In this document: positions 14,719 through 22,149 of the stretch, one piece after another
Layout of the letters: every line of letters starts with the position of its first letter
How positions within the stretch are numbered: position 1 is the stretch's first letter
Program-made: the position numbers and the translations under genes
Assembly (NCBI GenBank): GCA_945952105.1
Contig: CAMFGZ010000038.1
Location: 1-34,721 of the forward strand
Length of the DNA: 34,721 nucleotides
Reading direction: 5' to 3'
From: an uncultured Rhodospirillaceae bacterium
GTDB lineage: Bacteria > Pseudomonadota > Alphaproteobacteria > Reyranellales > Reyranellaceae
Notes under the pieces: generated by a model
Databases searched by the model: none
What the model was told of the DNA's origin: nothing
Seen by the model: the letters and a program-made list of their open reading frames with translations, nothing else

Positions 14719-15628
14719 GCTTGCGGGAGACCTTCGGCCGCTTCCTCCGTGACGCCGCCTGCTCCTTCGCATCCTTCACCGCATCGGCCAGCGCCACGGC
14801 CAGTCGGCCGCCGCGGCGGTCCTGGCGTTCCAGCATCACGATGTTGCGGATGAGCTGCGGCTCGCCGAACGGCAGGCAGGTCAGGGCCAGGCCGGCGAAG
14901 ACCTCGTCCGACACGGCCAGCACGGCAACGCCCAGCCCCTTCTCGACCATGCGCAGGATGATGTCCTGGCTGTCGAGGACCATCTCCTCATGCACCTCGA
15001 CCCGCATGCGCCGCAGCTCGCGGTCGATCACGCGGCCCGCCCACGCCTTGCTGTCGAAGCGGATGAACGGAAGCTCGGCCAGCAGGTCACGCGCGCTGCG
15101 CCGCGCCTGGCCCGGCGGCGCGAACAGCCAGAAACGGTCCTGATAGAGCGGTGTCCAGACGAGGCCCGCCGGATAGGGCCGCACCGGCTCTGTGGTGAGC
15201 GCCGCGTCGAGTTCCCCGGCCGCGACCTTCTCCGCCATCTCCGCCGACAGGCCCACCGAGACGGAGACGCGCGCGCGCGGATGGGCGCGGTTGAGGGCGA
15301 CCAGCGCGTCGGGCAGGACCCCGGCCAGCGCCGTCTGCACGGCGCCGACCCGGAGACGGCCGGCAAGCGATCGCTCGTCGCCCAGCGCACCGGCGATGTC
15401 GTCGTAGAGCGCCAGCACCTCGGCAGAACGCGCGACGACGATCCGCCCGGCCTCGGTCAGCGCCGGCAGGCGGCGCGAGCGGTCGAACAGGGTTGCGCCG
15501 AACTCGTCCTCCAGCGCCTTCACCTGCAGGCTGACGGCCGATTGCGTGAGCCCGACCGCCTTGCCCGCGGCGGCGAAGGAGCCGTGACGCGCGATGGCCT
15601 GCAGGGTGCGGAGGGCGCGGAGCGACAT
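14693..15628 (-). CDS. LysR family transcriptional regulator
   Basis: This is a 311-residue DNA-binding regulator. The N-terminal winged helix-turn-helix is clear (LRALRTLQAIARHGSFAAAG, then LTQSAVSLQVKALEDEFGATLFDRS, 1-58). The effector domain begins at about residue 90 (RLRVGAVQTALAGVLPDAL). The C-terminus ends in a basic tail (RRKRPKVSRKPRPRRSS) that is unusual for the family. Its coding sequence overlaps the end of nth on the other strand by 26 nt. It is divergent from the AEC transporter at 15711, its most likely target, and a T-N11-A site lies in the shared promoter. The effector is unknown. Confidence 0.93.
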   Translation of the reverse strand: MSLRALRTLQAIARHGSFAAAGKAVGLTQSAVSLQVKALEDEFGATLFDRSRRLPALTEAGRIVVARSAEVLALYDDIAGALGDERSLAGRLRVGAVQTALAGVLPDALVALNRAHPRARVSVSVGLSAEMAEKVAAGELDAALTTEPVRPYPAGLVWTPLYQDRFWLFAPPGQARRSARDLLAELPFIRFDSKAWAGRVIDRELRRMRVEVHEEMVLDSQDIILRMVEKGLGVAVLAVSDEVFAGLALTCLPFGEPQLIRNIVMLERQDRRGGRLAVALADAVKDAKEQAASRRKRPKVSRKPRPRRSSP

Positions 15629-15634
15629 ACGGTT

Positions 15635-15653
15635 CGATGATAGTTACTCATCG
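15635..15653. promoter_or_regulatory. LysR-type operator (T-N11-A in perfect dyad)
   Basis: CGATGA (15635-15640) and TCATCG (15648-15653) are perfect inverted arms around a 7-nt spacer. The symmetric pair T15638 and A15650 gives the T-N11-A box bound by LysR-type proteins. It lies 6 nt upstream of the LysR start codon, where autorepression sites are usually found. It is centred 67 nt upstream of the transporter ATG. Confidence 0.6.
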
Positions 15654-15659
15654 GTCGAT

Positions 15660-15669
15660 TGAATATTCA
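15660..15669. promoter_or_regulatory. Perfect AT-rich palindrome in the LysR/AEC intergenic region
   Basis: TGAATATTCA is a perfect 10-bp palindrome, 6 nt from the CGATGA-N7-TCATCG dyad and AT-rich within GC-rich DNA. It could be the second, activation half-site of the LysR protein or part of a promoter. No ribosome binding site is clear for the AEC gene downstream. Confidence 0.4.
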
Positions 15670-15710
15670 GAATTTTTCCTTGTGCCTTGGCGCGGCGTAC
15701 ACATTTGCCC

Positions 15711-16637
15711 ATGACCACCGACGTGATCCTCGCCCTTCTGCCCGTCGTCCTGTTGACCGCGCTGGGCATGGTCCTGAAGCACAGCCGCTTCCTCGGCGAG
15801 GGTTTCTGGCCGCAGGCGGAGAGGCTCAGCTACTACCTGCTGGTGCCGTGCCTTTTCTTTCACAGCCTCGCCACCGCCAGGCTCGACGCGCTGCCGGCGC
15901 GCGAACTCGTCACGACCCTCGTTCTCTCGATCCTCGCCGTGGCCGCGCTGCTCGTCGCACTGCGACCGGTGCTGAAGGTCGACGGACCTTCCTTCACCTC
16001 GATCTTCCAGGGCGGCATCCGCTTCAACAACTATGTCGGCGTGACGCTCGCCGCCGGCCTCTTCGGTGCACAGGGCCTTGCGCTCGCAGCCCTCTGCAGC
16101 GCCGCGATCGTGCCGACGGTCAACATTCTCTGCGTGCTGGTGTTCGCCCGTCACGGATCCGCGCGCCTGACAGGCCGCGGCGTCGGCAAGCAGCTCGTCA
16201 CCAACCCGCTGGTGATCGGCTCCCTGGCCGGCATCGCCTTTCAAGTCCTCGGCCTCGGCATTCCGACGGCCGTCGAGCCGGCGCTGAGATCGCTGGGCGC
16301 GGCCTCGCTGCCGATCGGACTGCTCTGCGTCGGCGCGGCGCTGGAGTTCGGACCGGTGCGCCGCTGGATCGCGCCGGTCGCCGCCTCATCGGCCGTCAAG
16401 TTCCTGGCCATGCCGGTGATGACCGTCCTGGTCGCGTCGCTGGTCGGCCTCACGGGGCCGGCGCTGGTCACGGCGCTGCTCTTCCAGGCACTGCCGACGG
16501 CCTCGTCGGCCTACATCATGGCGCGCCAGCTCGGCGGCGACGCCCCCTTGATGGCCGGCATCACCGCGATGCAGACACTCTTCGCCCTGGTCGCCCTGCC
16601 ATTCGTGGCCGCCGGCATCGGCATCCTCGCTGCGTGA
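15711..16637 (+). CDS. AEC (auxin efflux carrier) family transporter
   Basis: This is an inner-membrane secondary transporter of 308 residues with about ten hydrophobic helices in two halves. Typical AEC features are LLPVVLLTALGMVLKHSRFL at the N-terminus, GGIRFNNYVG in the middle, LVTNPLVIGSLAGI leading the second half, and FQALPTASSAYIMARQLGGD before the last helix. I use the ATG at 15711; a TTG at 15687 would add eight hydrophilic residues with no support. Bacterial members export or import small carboxylates such as malonate or malate, or amino acids, so the substrate stays open. The gene is divergent from the LysR gene and probably controlled by it. Confidence 0.9.
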   Translation: MTTDVILALLPVVLLTALGMVLKHSRFLGEGFWPQAERLSYYLLVPCLFFHSLATARLDALPARELVTTLVLSILAVAALLVALRPVLKVDGPSFTSIFQGGIRFNNYVGVTLAAGLFGAQGLALAALCSAAIVPTVNILCVLVFARHGSARLTGRGVGKQLVTNPLVIGSLAGIAFQVLGLGIPTAVEPALRSLGAASLPIGLLCVGAALEFGPVRRWIAPVAASSAVKFLAMPVMTVLVASLVGLTGPALVTALLFQALPTASSAYIMARQLGGDAPLMAGITAMQTLFALVALPFVAAGIGILAA

Positions 16638-16641
16638 CGCG

Positions 16642-17082
16642 TCATGCAAGGGCCCGCAGGCCGGCACGCAGCGCATCGGGATCATCCAGCAGCTTCTCGA
16701 CCTTCGCGTGAGCGCGCCGCCAGATCGGCAGCGCCGCGAGGAGCAGGCGATGGCCGGCGGGCGTCAGGACGACCAGGCGCCCGCGGCGGTCCTTCGGATC
16801 GATTCTCGTCTCCACCAGGTCACGACGCTCGAGTGGCTTCAGCGCCGCGGTCAGCGTCGTGCGGTCCATCGCAAGGAAATCCGCAATCGTGCCCATGGAC
16901 GCCGGCTCGGGGCGGTTCAGCGACATCAGCAGCGAGAACTGGCCGTTGGTGAGGTCGAGCGGCCGCAGCAGCTCGTCGAAATGGCGGGCCAGCACACGCG
17001 CCGTCCGCTGCGCCGCGAAGCACAGGCAACGATCGTAGACCTCAAGTGTTGTATCTAACCGAACGGTTAAATTCTTTGACAT
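16642..17082 (-). CDS. MarR family transcriptional regulator
   Basis: This is a 146-residue winged-helix regulator. The MarR core is visible as LTNGQFSLLMSL (helix 2), MGTIADFLAMDRTTLTAALKPLERRDLV (recognition region, about 63-90) and RRGRLVVLTPAGH in the wing. A Cys pair (Cys19, Cys21) near the N-terminus could sense oxidants or electrophiles, but this is speculative. The ATG at 17082 has no ribosome binding site, and a candidate -10 ends 6 nt before it. A longer frame upstream runs antisense through the DUF1428 gene and is not coding. It is divergent from the DUF1428-PhnB-like pair, its likely targets, and ends 4 nt from the AEC gene. Confidence 0.92.
   Translation of the reverse strand: MSKNLTVRLDTTLEVYDRCLCFAAQRTARVLARHFDELLRPLDLTNGQFSLLMSLNRPEPASMGTIADFLAMDRTTLTAALKPLERRDLVETRIDPKDRRGRLVVLTPAGHRLLLAALPIWRRAHAKVEKLLDDPDALRAGLRALA
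17056..17069. promoter_or_regulatory. Candidate MarR operator inside the marR-like coding start
   Basis: TAACCG (17056-17061) and CGGTTA (17064-17069) are perfect inverted arms separated by AA. Two further outer bases (AT...AT) also pair symmetrically. The site covers roughly codons 5-9 of the MarR gene and lies just upstream of the TTGACA element of the divergent gene. MarR dimers typically bind such near-palindromes of 14-20 bp, and one site here could affect both directions. Confidence 0.5.
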
Positions 17083-17104
17083 GCGGCAATTGTGTTGATA
17101 CCAA
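17076..17104 (+). promoter_or_regulatory. Candidate promoter for the DUF1428 operon
   Basis: A perfect -35 hexamer, TTGACA, lies at 17076-17081. At 17-bp spacing the -10 position reads TACCAA (17099-17104), which is weak. Transcription would begin near 17110 and give a leader of about 30 nt that includes the AGGAGG ribosome binding site at about 17128-17133. The -35 overlaps the MarR start codon. Confidence 0.45.
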
Positions 17105-17117
17105 CCTATCTCGTCAA
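17089..17117 (-). promoter_or_regulatory. Candidate promoter for the MarR gene (leaderless)
   Basis: On the minus strand TTGACG (17117-17112) is followed after 17 bp by CACAAT (17094-17089). Six nucleotides then separate it from the ATG at 17082, which puts the transcription start at or next to the start codon. No ribosome binding site exists. This promoter overlaps the divergent DUF1428 promoter. Confidence 0.45.
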
Positions 17118-17139
17118 GGCATAGCCAGGAGGAACGATC

Positions 17140-17850
17140 ATGACTTACGTGCAGGGATTCGTGGTGCCGGTGCCCGCCGACAAGAAGGAAGCCTATCGCA
17201 AGGCGGCCGCCGACTTCTCCCCGATCGCCAAGGAATTCGGCGCCACCCGCCAGGTCGAGGCCTGGGGCGACGACGTGCCGGACGGCAAGCTCACCGACTT
17301 CAAGGGCGCGGTGAAGGCCAGGCCCGACGAGATCGTCGTCTTCTCGTGGATCGAGTATCCCAGCAAGGAGGTCGCCGACATGGCGCACCACAAGCTGATG
17401 AACGATCCGCGCATGGAGAAGATGGACATGCCGTTCGACGGCCAGCGCATGATCGTCGCCGGCTTCACGCCGATCCTCGACGAGGCCGGCAGAAGCGGCA
17501 AGACCGGCTATGTCGACGGCTTCATCGCGGCGGTGCCCGCCGGCAACAAGCAGGCCTATCTCGACATGGCGAGGAAGGCCGCGACGGTGTTCAAGGACTA
17601 TGGCGCGGTCCGTGTCGTCGAGACCTGGGGCGACAGCGTGCCCGACGGGAAGGTCACCGACTACAAGGGCGCGGTGAAGGCCACGCCGGACGAGAAGATC
17701 GTCTATTCGTGGATCGAGTGGCCCTCCAGGGAGGTACGCGACGAGGGCTGGAAGAAGATGATGGAAGACCAGCGCATGAAGGATCATCAGATGCCGTTCG
17801 ACGGCAAGCGCATGATCTATGGCGGCTTCTCGCCGATCCTCGACATCTGA
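17140..17850 (+). CDS. Tandem DUF1428 double-domain protein
   Basis: This is a 236-residue protein made of two full DUF1428 domains, residues 3-115 and 124-235, joined by a short Gly/Ser-rich linker. Each half repeats the same blocks: YVxGF at the start, EAWGDDVPDGK or ETWGDSVPDGK, FKGAVKA or YKGAVKA, FSWIEYPS or YSWIEWPS, MPFDGxRMI and GFxPILD at the end. DUF1428 proteins are usually single-domain, about 115 residues, with a dimeric ferredoxin-like fold, so the fusion probably builds the dimer in one chain. Function is unknown. An AGGAGG site precedes the ATG. It is co-transcribed with the PhnB-like gene 11 nt downstream and divergent from the MarR gene. Confidence 0.9.
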   Translation: MTYVQGFVVPVPADKKEAYRKAAADFSPIAKEFGATRQVEAWGDDVPDGKLTDFKGAVKARPDEIVVFSWIEYPSKEVADMAHHKLMNDPRMEKMDMPFDGQRMIVAGFTPILDEAGRSGKTGYVDGFIAAVPAGNKQAYLDMARKAATVFKDYGAVRVVETWGDSVPDGKVTDYKGAVKATPDEKIVYSWIEWPSREVRDEGWKKMMEDQRMKDHQMPFDGKRMIYGGFSPILDI

Positions 17851-17861
17851 AGGGGCTGGCA

Positions 17862-18341
17862 ATGGCAACCGCGAAAAACACGATCTGCCTCTGGTTCGAC
17901 AAGGATGCCGAGGAAGCGGCGCGCTTCTACGAGGCGACCTTTCCCGACAGCAAGGTCACGTCGGTCCACAAGGCCCCCAGCGACTATCCCTCGGGCAAGA
18001 AGGGCGACGTGCTGACGGTGCAGTTCACGGTCTTCGGCATTCCCTGCCTCGGGCTGAACGGCGGCCCGGTGTTCAAGCAGACCGAGGCCTTCTCGTTCCA
18101 GATCGCCACCGACGACCAGGCGGAGACCGATCGCTACTGGGACGCCATCGTCGGCAATGGCGGCCAGGAGAGCGCCTGCGGCTGGTGCAAGGACAAATGG
18201 GGCCTGTCGTGGCAGATCACGCCGCGCGCGCTCACCGACGCGATGGCCGCCGGCGGCGCCGAGGCCAAACGCGCCTTCGACGCGATGATGGACATGAAGA
18301 AGATCGACGTCGCCAGGATCGAGGCGGCGCGAAAGGGGTGA
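17862..18341 (+). CDS. VOC/PhnB-like family protein (3-demethylubiquinone methyltransferase-like fold)
   Basis: This is a 159-residue cytoplasmic protein of the glyoxalase/bleomycin-resistance (VOC) superfamily, PhnB-like subgroup. Visible blocks are ICLWFDKDAEEAARFYEATF at the start, LTVQFTVFGIPCLGLNGGP, and CGWCKDKWGLSWQITP. The C-terminal helix (AKRAFDAMMDMKKIDVARIE) is typical of the subgroup often annotated as 3-demethylubiquinone-9 3-methyltransferase. That name is probably not its function, because no SAM-binding motif is present. It follows the DUF1428 gene by 11 nt and shares its likely MarR control. Confidence 0.87.
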   Translation: MATAKNTICLWFDKDAEEAARFYEATFPDSKVTSVHKAPSDYPSGKKGDVLTVQFTVFGIPCLGLNGGPVFKQTEAFSFQIATDDQAETDRYWDAIVGNGGQESACGWCKDKWGLSWQITPRALTDAMAAGGAEAKRAFDAMMDMKKIDVARIEAARKG

Positions 18342-18342
18342 C

Positions 18343-18361
18343 GCTGGGGCGCGCGCCCAGC
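18343..18361. terminator. GC-rich hairpin between convergent genes
   Basis: GCTGGG (18343-18348) pairs with CCCAGC (18356-18361) around a GCGCGCG core that can pair further with a one-base shift. It fills the 19-nt gap between the PhnB-like gene and the convergent monooxygenase-like gene and touches the latter's stop codon. No T-run follows, so it may act as a bidirectional structural terminator. Confidence 0.5.
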
Positions 18362-18678
18362 TAAGCGGCGTCGGCGGTGATCGTGTCGGCGTCGTTGTCG
18401 ACGATCACAGCTGTCTCGAAATAGCGGATCTCCGGCGGGGCGCCATAGCGCTCGGCGATATAGGCCTGCCATTGCGGTGTGTAGACCGCCTCGGCGTCGG
18501 CGCGGCTCTTCCAGAGATAGACGCCGCCGCCGATCCGCTTCTCGCCGTCGAACAGATAGTATTTGCGGATCAGGCCCTTCATGCCGCGATACTTCGGCGC
18601 CGAGCTCTTGAAGAGTTCGGCCGCCTTCCTCGCATCGATATCGGCCGGCAGCCTGAAATTCACGATGGCGGTGATCAT
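18361..18678 (-). CDS. Monooxygenase-like (ABM/YdhR-type) small protein
   Basis: This is a 105-residue protein with a dimeric alpha/beta-barrel pattern: ITAIVNFRLP as first strand, ARKAAELFKSSAPKYRGMKGLIRKYYLF, then GGGVYLWKSRADAEAVYTPQW, which is a typical antibiotic-monooxygenase/YdhR-like stretch. The ATG at 18678 follows a strong AAGGAGGAT site; a longer frame to 18723 is not supported. The activity cannot be told, since members range from quinol or heme mono-oxygenases to proteins with no known reaction. It lies 22 nt downstream of the MFS gene on the same strand and is probably co-transcribed with it. Confidence 0.82.
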   Translation of the reverse strand: MITAIVNFRLPADIDARKAAELFKSSAPKYRGMKGLIRKYYLFDGEKRIGGGVYLWKSRADAEAVYTPQWQAYIAERYGAPPEIRYFETAVIVDNDADTITADAA

Positions 18679-18700
18679 GCGATCCTCCTTCGAACACCGG

Positions 18701-20092
18701 TCAGACGGTCGCGCGCTCTTCACGCACCTTCCACAGCAGGATGAAGCCTACCACCAGGAAGAACAGGACGCAGGCCATGCCGATGCGGGTGGACTGGGTC
18801 GCCGCCGTGACGACGCCGATGGCGAACGGCGCCATCCAGGCGGTGGCACGGCCCGACAGGGCGAACAGCCCGTAGAACTCGCCGGTCATGCCATGGGGGG
18901 CGATGCGGCCTACCATGGTACGGCTGGCGGCCTGCATCGGCCCCATGCAGAAGCCGAGGAGCAGCGCGAAGCCCATCAGCACCTTCTCCTGCACCGAGCC
19001 GAACAGGCCGCGCGTCGGACTGATCGCATCGGCCGGTACCACGAAGAAGACGTGCGTGGCGGTGACGCCGACGATGCCCAGGGTCGCCACGATCACGCCG
19101 GCGATGGCGAACTGGATGGTACGCTTGCTGCCGATCCAGTCGTCGAGCTTGCCGCCGAGGAAGGCGCCGGGAATCGCGAACACGGTCAGGATGATACCGA
19201 AGATGCCCAAGGTCACCGTGCTCCAGCCGAAGGTCGCGGCGGCATAGACGCCGCCGAAGGCGATGATGGCGGCAAGGCCGTCGTTGTAGAGCATGAAGGC
19301 GATGAGATAGCGCAGCACGTTGCCGAAGCGCGGGACGCGCTTCAGCGTCGCGAGCAGCGAGCGCCCGCCCTCGCGCGCCGCAACCAGCATCGGCTGGCGC
19401 CGAGCCCCGGCTGAGTCGGGCGTGAACAGGAACATCGGCAGCACGAAAATCGCGATCCACAGGGCCGAGGCCGGCCCCACCAGGCGCTCGAGCTCGTGGC
19501 TCGGCACGTCGAGGCCGAACAGCGGCCGGTCGCCGGTCGAGAGCCCGAACATCGAGGGCATCGACACCGCGAGCACGACGAGCAGCGAGACCAGGCCGCC
19601 GCAATAGCCCAAGCCCCAGCCGAAGCCGCTCAGCCAGCCCATGCGTTCGGGCCGCACGATGTTGGGAAGCTGGGAATTGTTGAAGACGATCGACATCTCG
19701 GCGCCGATCGTGGCCAGGATGACGGCCCAGCTGATCGGCAGGATGAGGTCGGATCGGTTGGGATAGGCGAACCAGAGGCCCGCGCAGCCTGCGACGAGCA
19801 GGAGCTGGAAGAAGAGGATGTAGGGTTTGCGACGACCGCCCGCATCGGCCATGGCACCGAGGAACGGGCTCATCAGCGCGATCAGGATGCCCGAGGCGGA
19901 TTGCGTGAAGCCCCAGGCCGACTGGCCCTTCACCGGATCGCCGACCAGCACGTTGGCGAAGTAGGGGGCGAAGATGAAGGTGGTGATGATGGTGAAGAAG
20001 GGCTGGTTGGCCCAGTCGAACAAGGCCCAGCTGAACTGGCCGAGCTTCGAGGCTTCACGAACGGGCGGCGCGGCCGCGTGACTTTCGTTCAT
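18701..20092 (-). CDS. UMF1-type MFS transporter
   Basis: This is an inner-membrane protein of 463 residues with about twelve membrane helices. The N-terminal SWALFDWANQPFFTIITTFIF is characteristic of the UMF1 group (the family that includes yeast vacuolar effluxer Atg22), as are GxxADAGGRRKP after helix 2 and GCMGxxQAASR-like NPMQ-type blocks near helix 9 (FCMGPMQAASRTMVGRIAP). Bacterial substrates are unknown; amino-acid efflux is a guess from the eukaryotic relatives. It lies 30 nt downstream of the toxin gene and upstream of the monooxygenase-like gene. Confidence 0.88.
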   Translation of the reverse strand: MNESHAAAPPVREASKLGQFSWALFDWANQPFFTIITTFIFAPYFANVLVGDPVKGQSAWGFTQSASGILIALMSPFLGAMADAGGRRKPYILFFQLLLVAGCAGLWFAYPNRSDLILPISWAVILATIGAEMSIVFNNSQLPNIVRPERMGWLSGFGWGLGYCGGLVSLLVVLAVSMPSMFGLSTGDRPLFGLDVPSHELERLVGPASALWIAIFVLPMFLFTPDSAGARRQPMLVAAREGGRSLLATLKRVPRFGNVLRYLIAFMLYNDGLAAIIAFGGVYAAATFGWSTVTLGIFGIILTVFAIPGAFLGGKLDDWIGSKRTIQFAIAGVIVATLGIVGVTATHVFFVVPADAISPTRGLFGSVQEKVLMGFALLLGFCMGPMQAASRTMVGRIAPHGMTGEFYGLFALSGRATAWMAPFAIGVVTAATQSTRIGMACVLFFLVVGFILLWKVREERATV

Positions 20093-20122
20093 GTCCTTTC
20101 GATCCTCGTCACCTTTGGAGCC

Positions 20123-20515
20123 CTACAGGAGTTCGACGGGCAGCGGCGGACGAACCGCGGCGGCAAGCCGACGGTCGCGCGTCACCAGGGTCGCGCCGAG
20201 CGCTTCAGCCAACGCCACGTAGGACGCATCGTAGGCACTCATGTTGTTACGCAGGTCCCAGATCCTCGGCAGCAGGAGATCGTGGGCATATCGGCGGATC
20301 GGAAAGTCGACCAGATCGGCCAACGCCTCGCGGCCCCGCACGTCGTCAAGCTCGCCGGCCGCAGCGTAGCGCCTGATCACCTGGGCGACCTCGACGTCGA
20401 GAAGATGCGGCGCATGAAGGGTCTCGCCGCTGTCGAAGAGCCGGCGCTCGACTATCCCGGCGGCTGGCGTTCGCAGCAGCGCTTCGAGCAGAACCGACGC
20501 GTCGACGACGATCAC
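20123..20515 (-). CDS. PIN-domain toxin (VapC/FitB-like)
   Basis: This is a predicted RNase toxin of 130 residues with one PIN domain. The acidic active-site set is complete: Asp5 in VVDASVLLEAL, Glu42 in LLDVEVAQVI, Asp96 in SAYDASYVALAE, and Asp114 in TLVTRDRRLA. The ATG overlaps the antitoxin stop as ATGA, the usual coupling in this class. The length is normal and no frameshift is seen, so the toxin should be active. Its RNA target is unknown. Confidence 0.93.
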   Translation of the reverse strand: MIVVDASVLLEALLRTPAAGIVERRLFDSGETLHAPHLLDVEVAQVIRRYAAAGELDDVRGREALADLVDFPIRRYAHDLLLPRIWDLRNNMSAYDASYVALAEALGATLVTRDRRLAAAVRPPLPVELL

Positions 20516-20742
20516 CGGCTCTCGCGTTCGGCTCGAACGGCACGTATGGGATCCACGGACGGCGAGACCGCCGAGCGGCGCTCCAGGCGAGCGCGCATCT
20601 CGTCGATCGTCGGCCGCTCCGCTTCTTCACGGATCTGTTGCAGCAGATAATCGGACAAAGACATGCCGGCCAGCGCCGCTCGCGACTTGAGCTTGCGATG
20701 CAAGGCATCGGGCACATTCCGGACCTGGATCATCGTTGACAT
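20512..20742 (-). CDS. FitA/VapB-like ribbon-helix-helix antitoxin
   Basis: This is a 76-residue antitoxin. The N-terminal ribbon-helix-helix is clear (MIQVRNVPDALHRKLKSRAA, then GMSLSDYLLQQIREEA), and the acidic/basic C-terminal tail (about 45-76) should wrap the PIN toxin. Two in-frame ATGs three codons apart (20742 and 20733) are possible starts. Neither has a ribosome binding site, and the promoter spacing favours a leaderless start at 20742. Codons 1-3 form one arm of the operator, so start codon and repressor site coincide. Confidence 0.9.
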   Translation of the reverse strand: MSTMIQVRNVPDALHRKLKSRAALAGMSLSDYLLQQIREEAERPTIDEMRARLERRSAVSPSVDPIRAVRAERESR

Positions 20743-20779
20743 GTGAAAGAGCTAATCACATGTGCAGAACATGTCAACG
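20734..20779. promoter_or_regulatory. Toxin-antitoxin operator with three ACATGT sites
   Basis: CGTTGACATGT (20734-20744) and ACATGTCAACG (20769-20779) are perfect 11-bp inverted repeats separated by 24 bp. A third ACATGT lies at 20758-20763 inside the spacer. The right-hand arm contains the -35 of the antitoxin promoter, and the left-hand arm covers its first codons. This is the expected binding region for a ribbon-helix-helix antitoxin, alone or with toxin, in autorepression. Confidence 0.72.
20749..20777 (-). promoter_or_regulatory. Antitoxin promoter (leaderless)
   Basis: On the minus strand a perfect TTGACA (20777-20772) is followed after 17 bp by TAGCTC (20754-20749). Six nucleotides then separate it from the ATG at 20742. 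The -10 is a weak match, but the perfect -35 and the spacing support it. The predicted transcript starts at the ATG. Confidence 0.55.
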
Positions 20780-21208
20780 CAGGCGCTGCTGGAGCTGCCA
20801 GATCGCGTCCCGGTTGGTCGGCGAGAACACCTTCTCCATCGCGTCCTGCCAGGGCAGCCAGAGCTGGGCGACGTGCTCGGCCGGGTCGAGGGTCGCCACC
20901 GTCAGCTCGGGGACCTGGAAGCCGAAGACATGCTCGACATTGTGGGTGACGTCGGGGCCGTAGCGCGCCCGCCACTGGGGCCAGATCTCGTAGCGGTTGG
21001 TCTGCCGCCAGTCGGCGAGCGTCCCGGCCACCAGGCCGGTCTCCTCCCGCACCTCGCGCCGGGCCGTCGCCTCGAGATCGGGATCCTCCGGCTCGCGCGA
21101 ACCGGTCACGGACTGCCACAGGCCCGTCCCGACGCGCTCCAGCACGAGCACGTCCAGCCGGGGCGTATGGATCACCACCAGCACCGATTCGGGGATCTTG
21201 AAGGGCAT
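20774..21208 (-). CDS. Nudix hydrolase, NudB-like (dihydroneopterin triphosphate/dATP pyrophosphohydrolase type)
   Basis: This is a 144-residue Nudix protein with the NudB-type lead-in WQSVTGS, the Nudix helix REVREETGL, and YEIWPQWRARYGPDVTHNVEHVFGF, matching E. coli NudB. NudB hydrolyses dihydroneopterin triphosphate in folate synthesis and also dATP. The Nudix box is one residue longer than the GX5EX7REUXEEXGU pattern and lacks the first Glu (Asp/Pro there), while the catalytic REVREE core is intact. It lies 31 nt upstream of the toxin-antitoxin operon and is divergent from dapD. The symbol is left blank because the folate role is not shown. Confidence 0.85.
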   Translation of the reverse strand: MPFKIPESVLVVIHTPRLDVLVLERVGTGLWQSVTGSREPEDPDLEATARREVREETGLVAGTLADWRQTNRYEIWPQWRARYGPDVTHNVEHVFGFQVPELTVATLDPAEHVAQLWLPWQDAMEKVFSPTNRDAIWQLQQRLR

Positions 21209-21228
21209 GCGACAGCATAGCCGGAACA

Positions 21229-21256
21229 TTGACTCCGGGCCTCCCGCCGCTATGGT
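21229..21256 (+). promoter_or_regulatory. dapD promoter
   Basis: TTGACT at 21229-21234 is followed after 16 bp by TATGGT at 21251-21256. Transcription would begin near 21263 and leave a leader of about 20 nt with a GAGGG ribosome binding site before the ATG at 21284. It lies in the 75-nt gap divergent from the Nudix gene. Confidence 0.6.
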
Positions 21257-21283
21257 CCGGCGGCATTTTTCGAGGGATTTTCG

Positions 21284-22123
<840 letters not shown>

Positions 22124-22149
22124 AACCAAGACACCCGCGGAGAGCCTAC

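Noticed and set aside
17140..17850. The double DUF1428 gene as an assembly duplication.
   Set aside because: The two halves have diverged at many residues and are joined by a unique linker, so the duplication is real and old.
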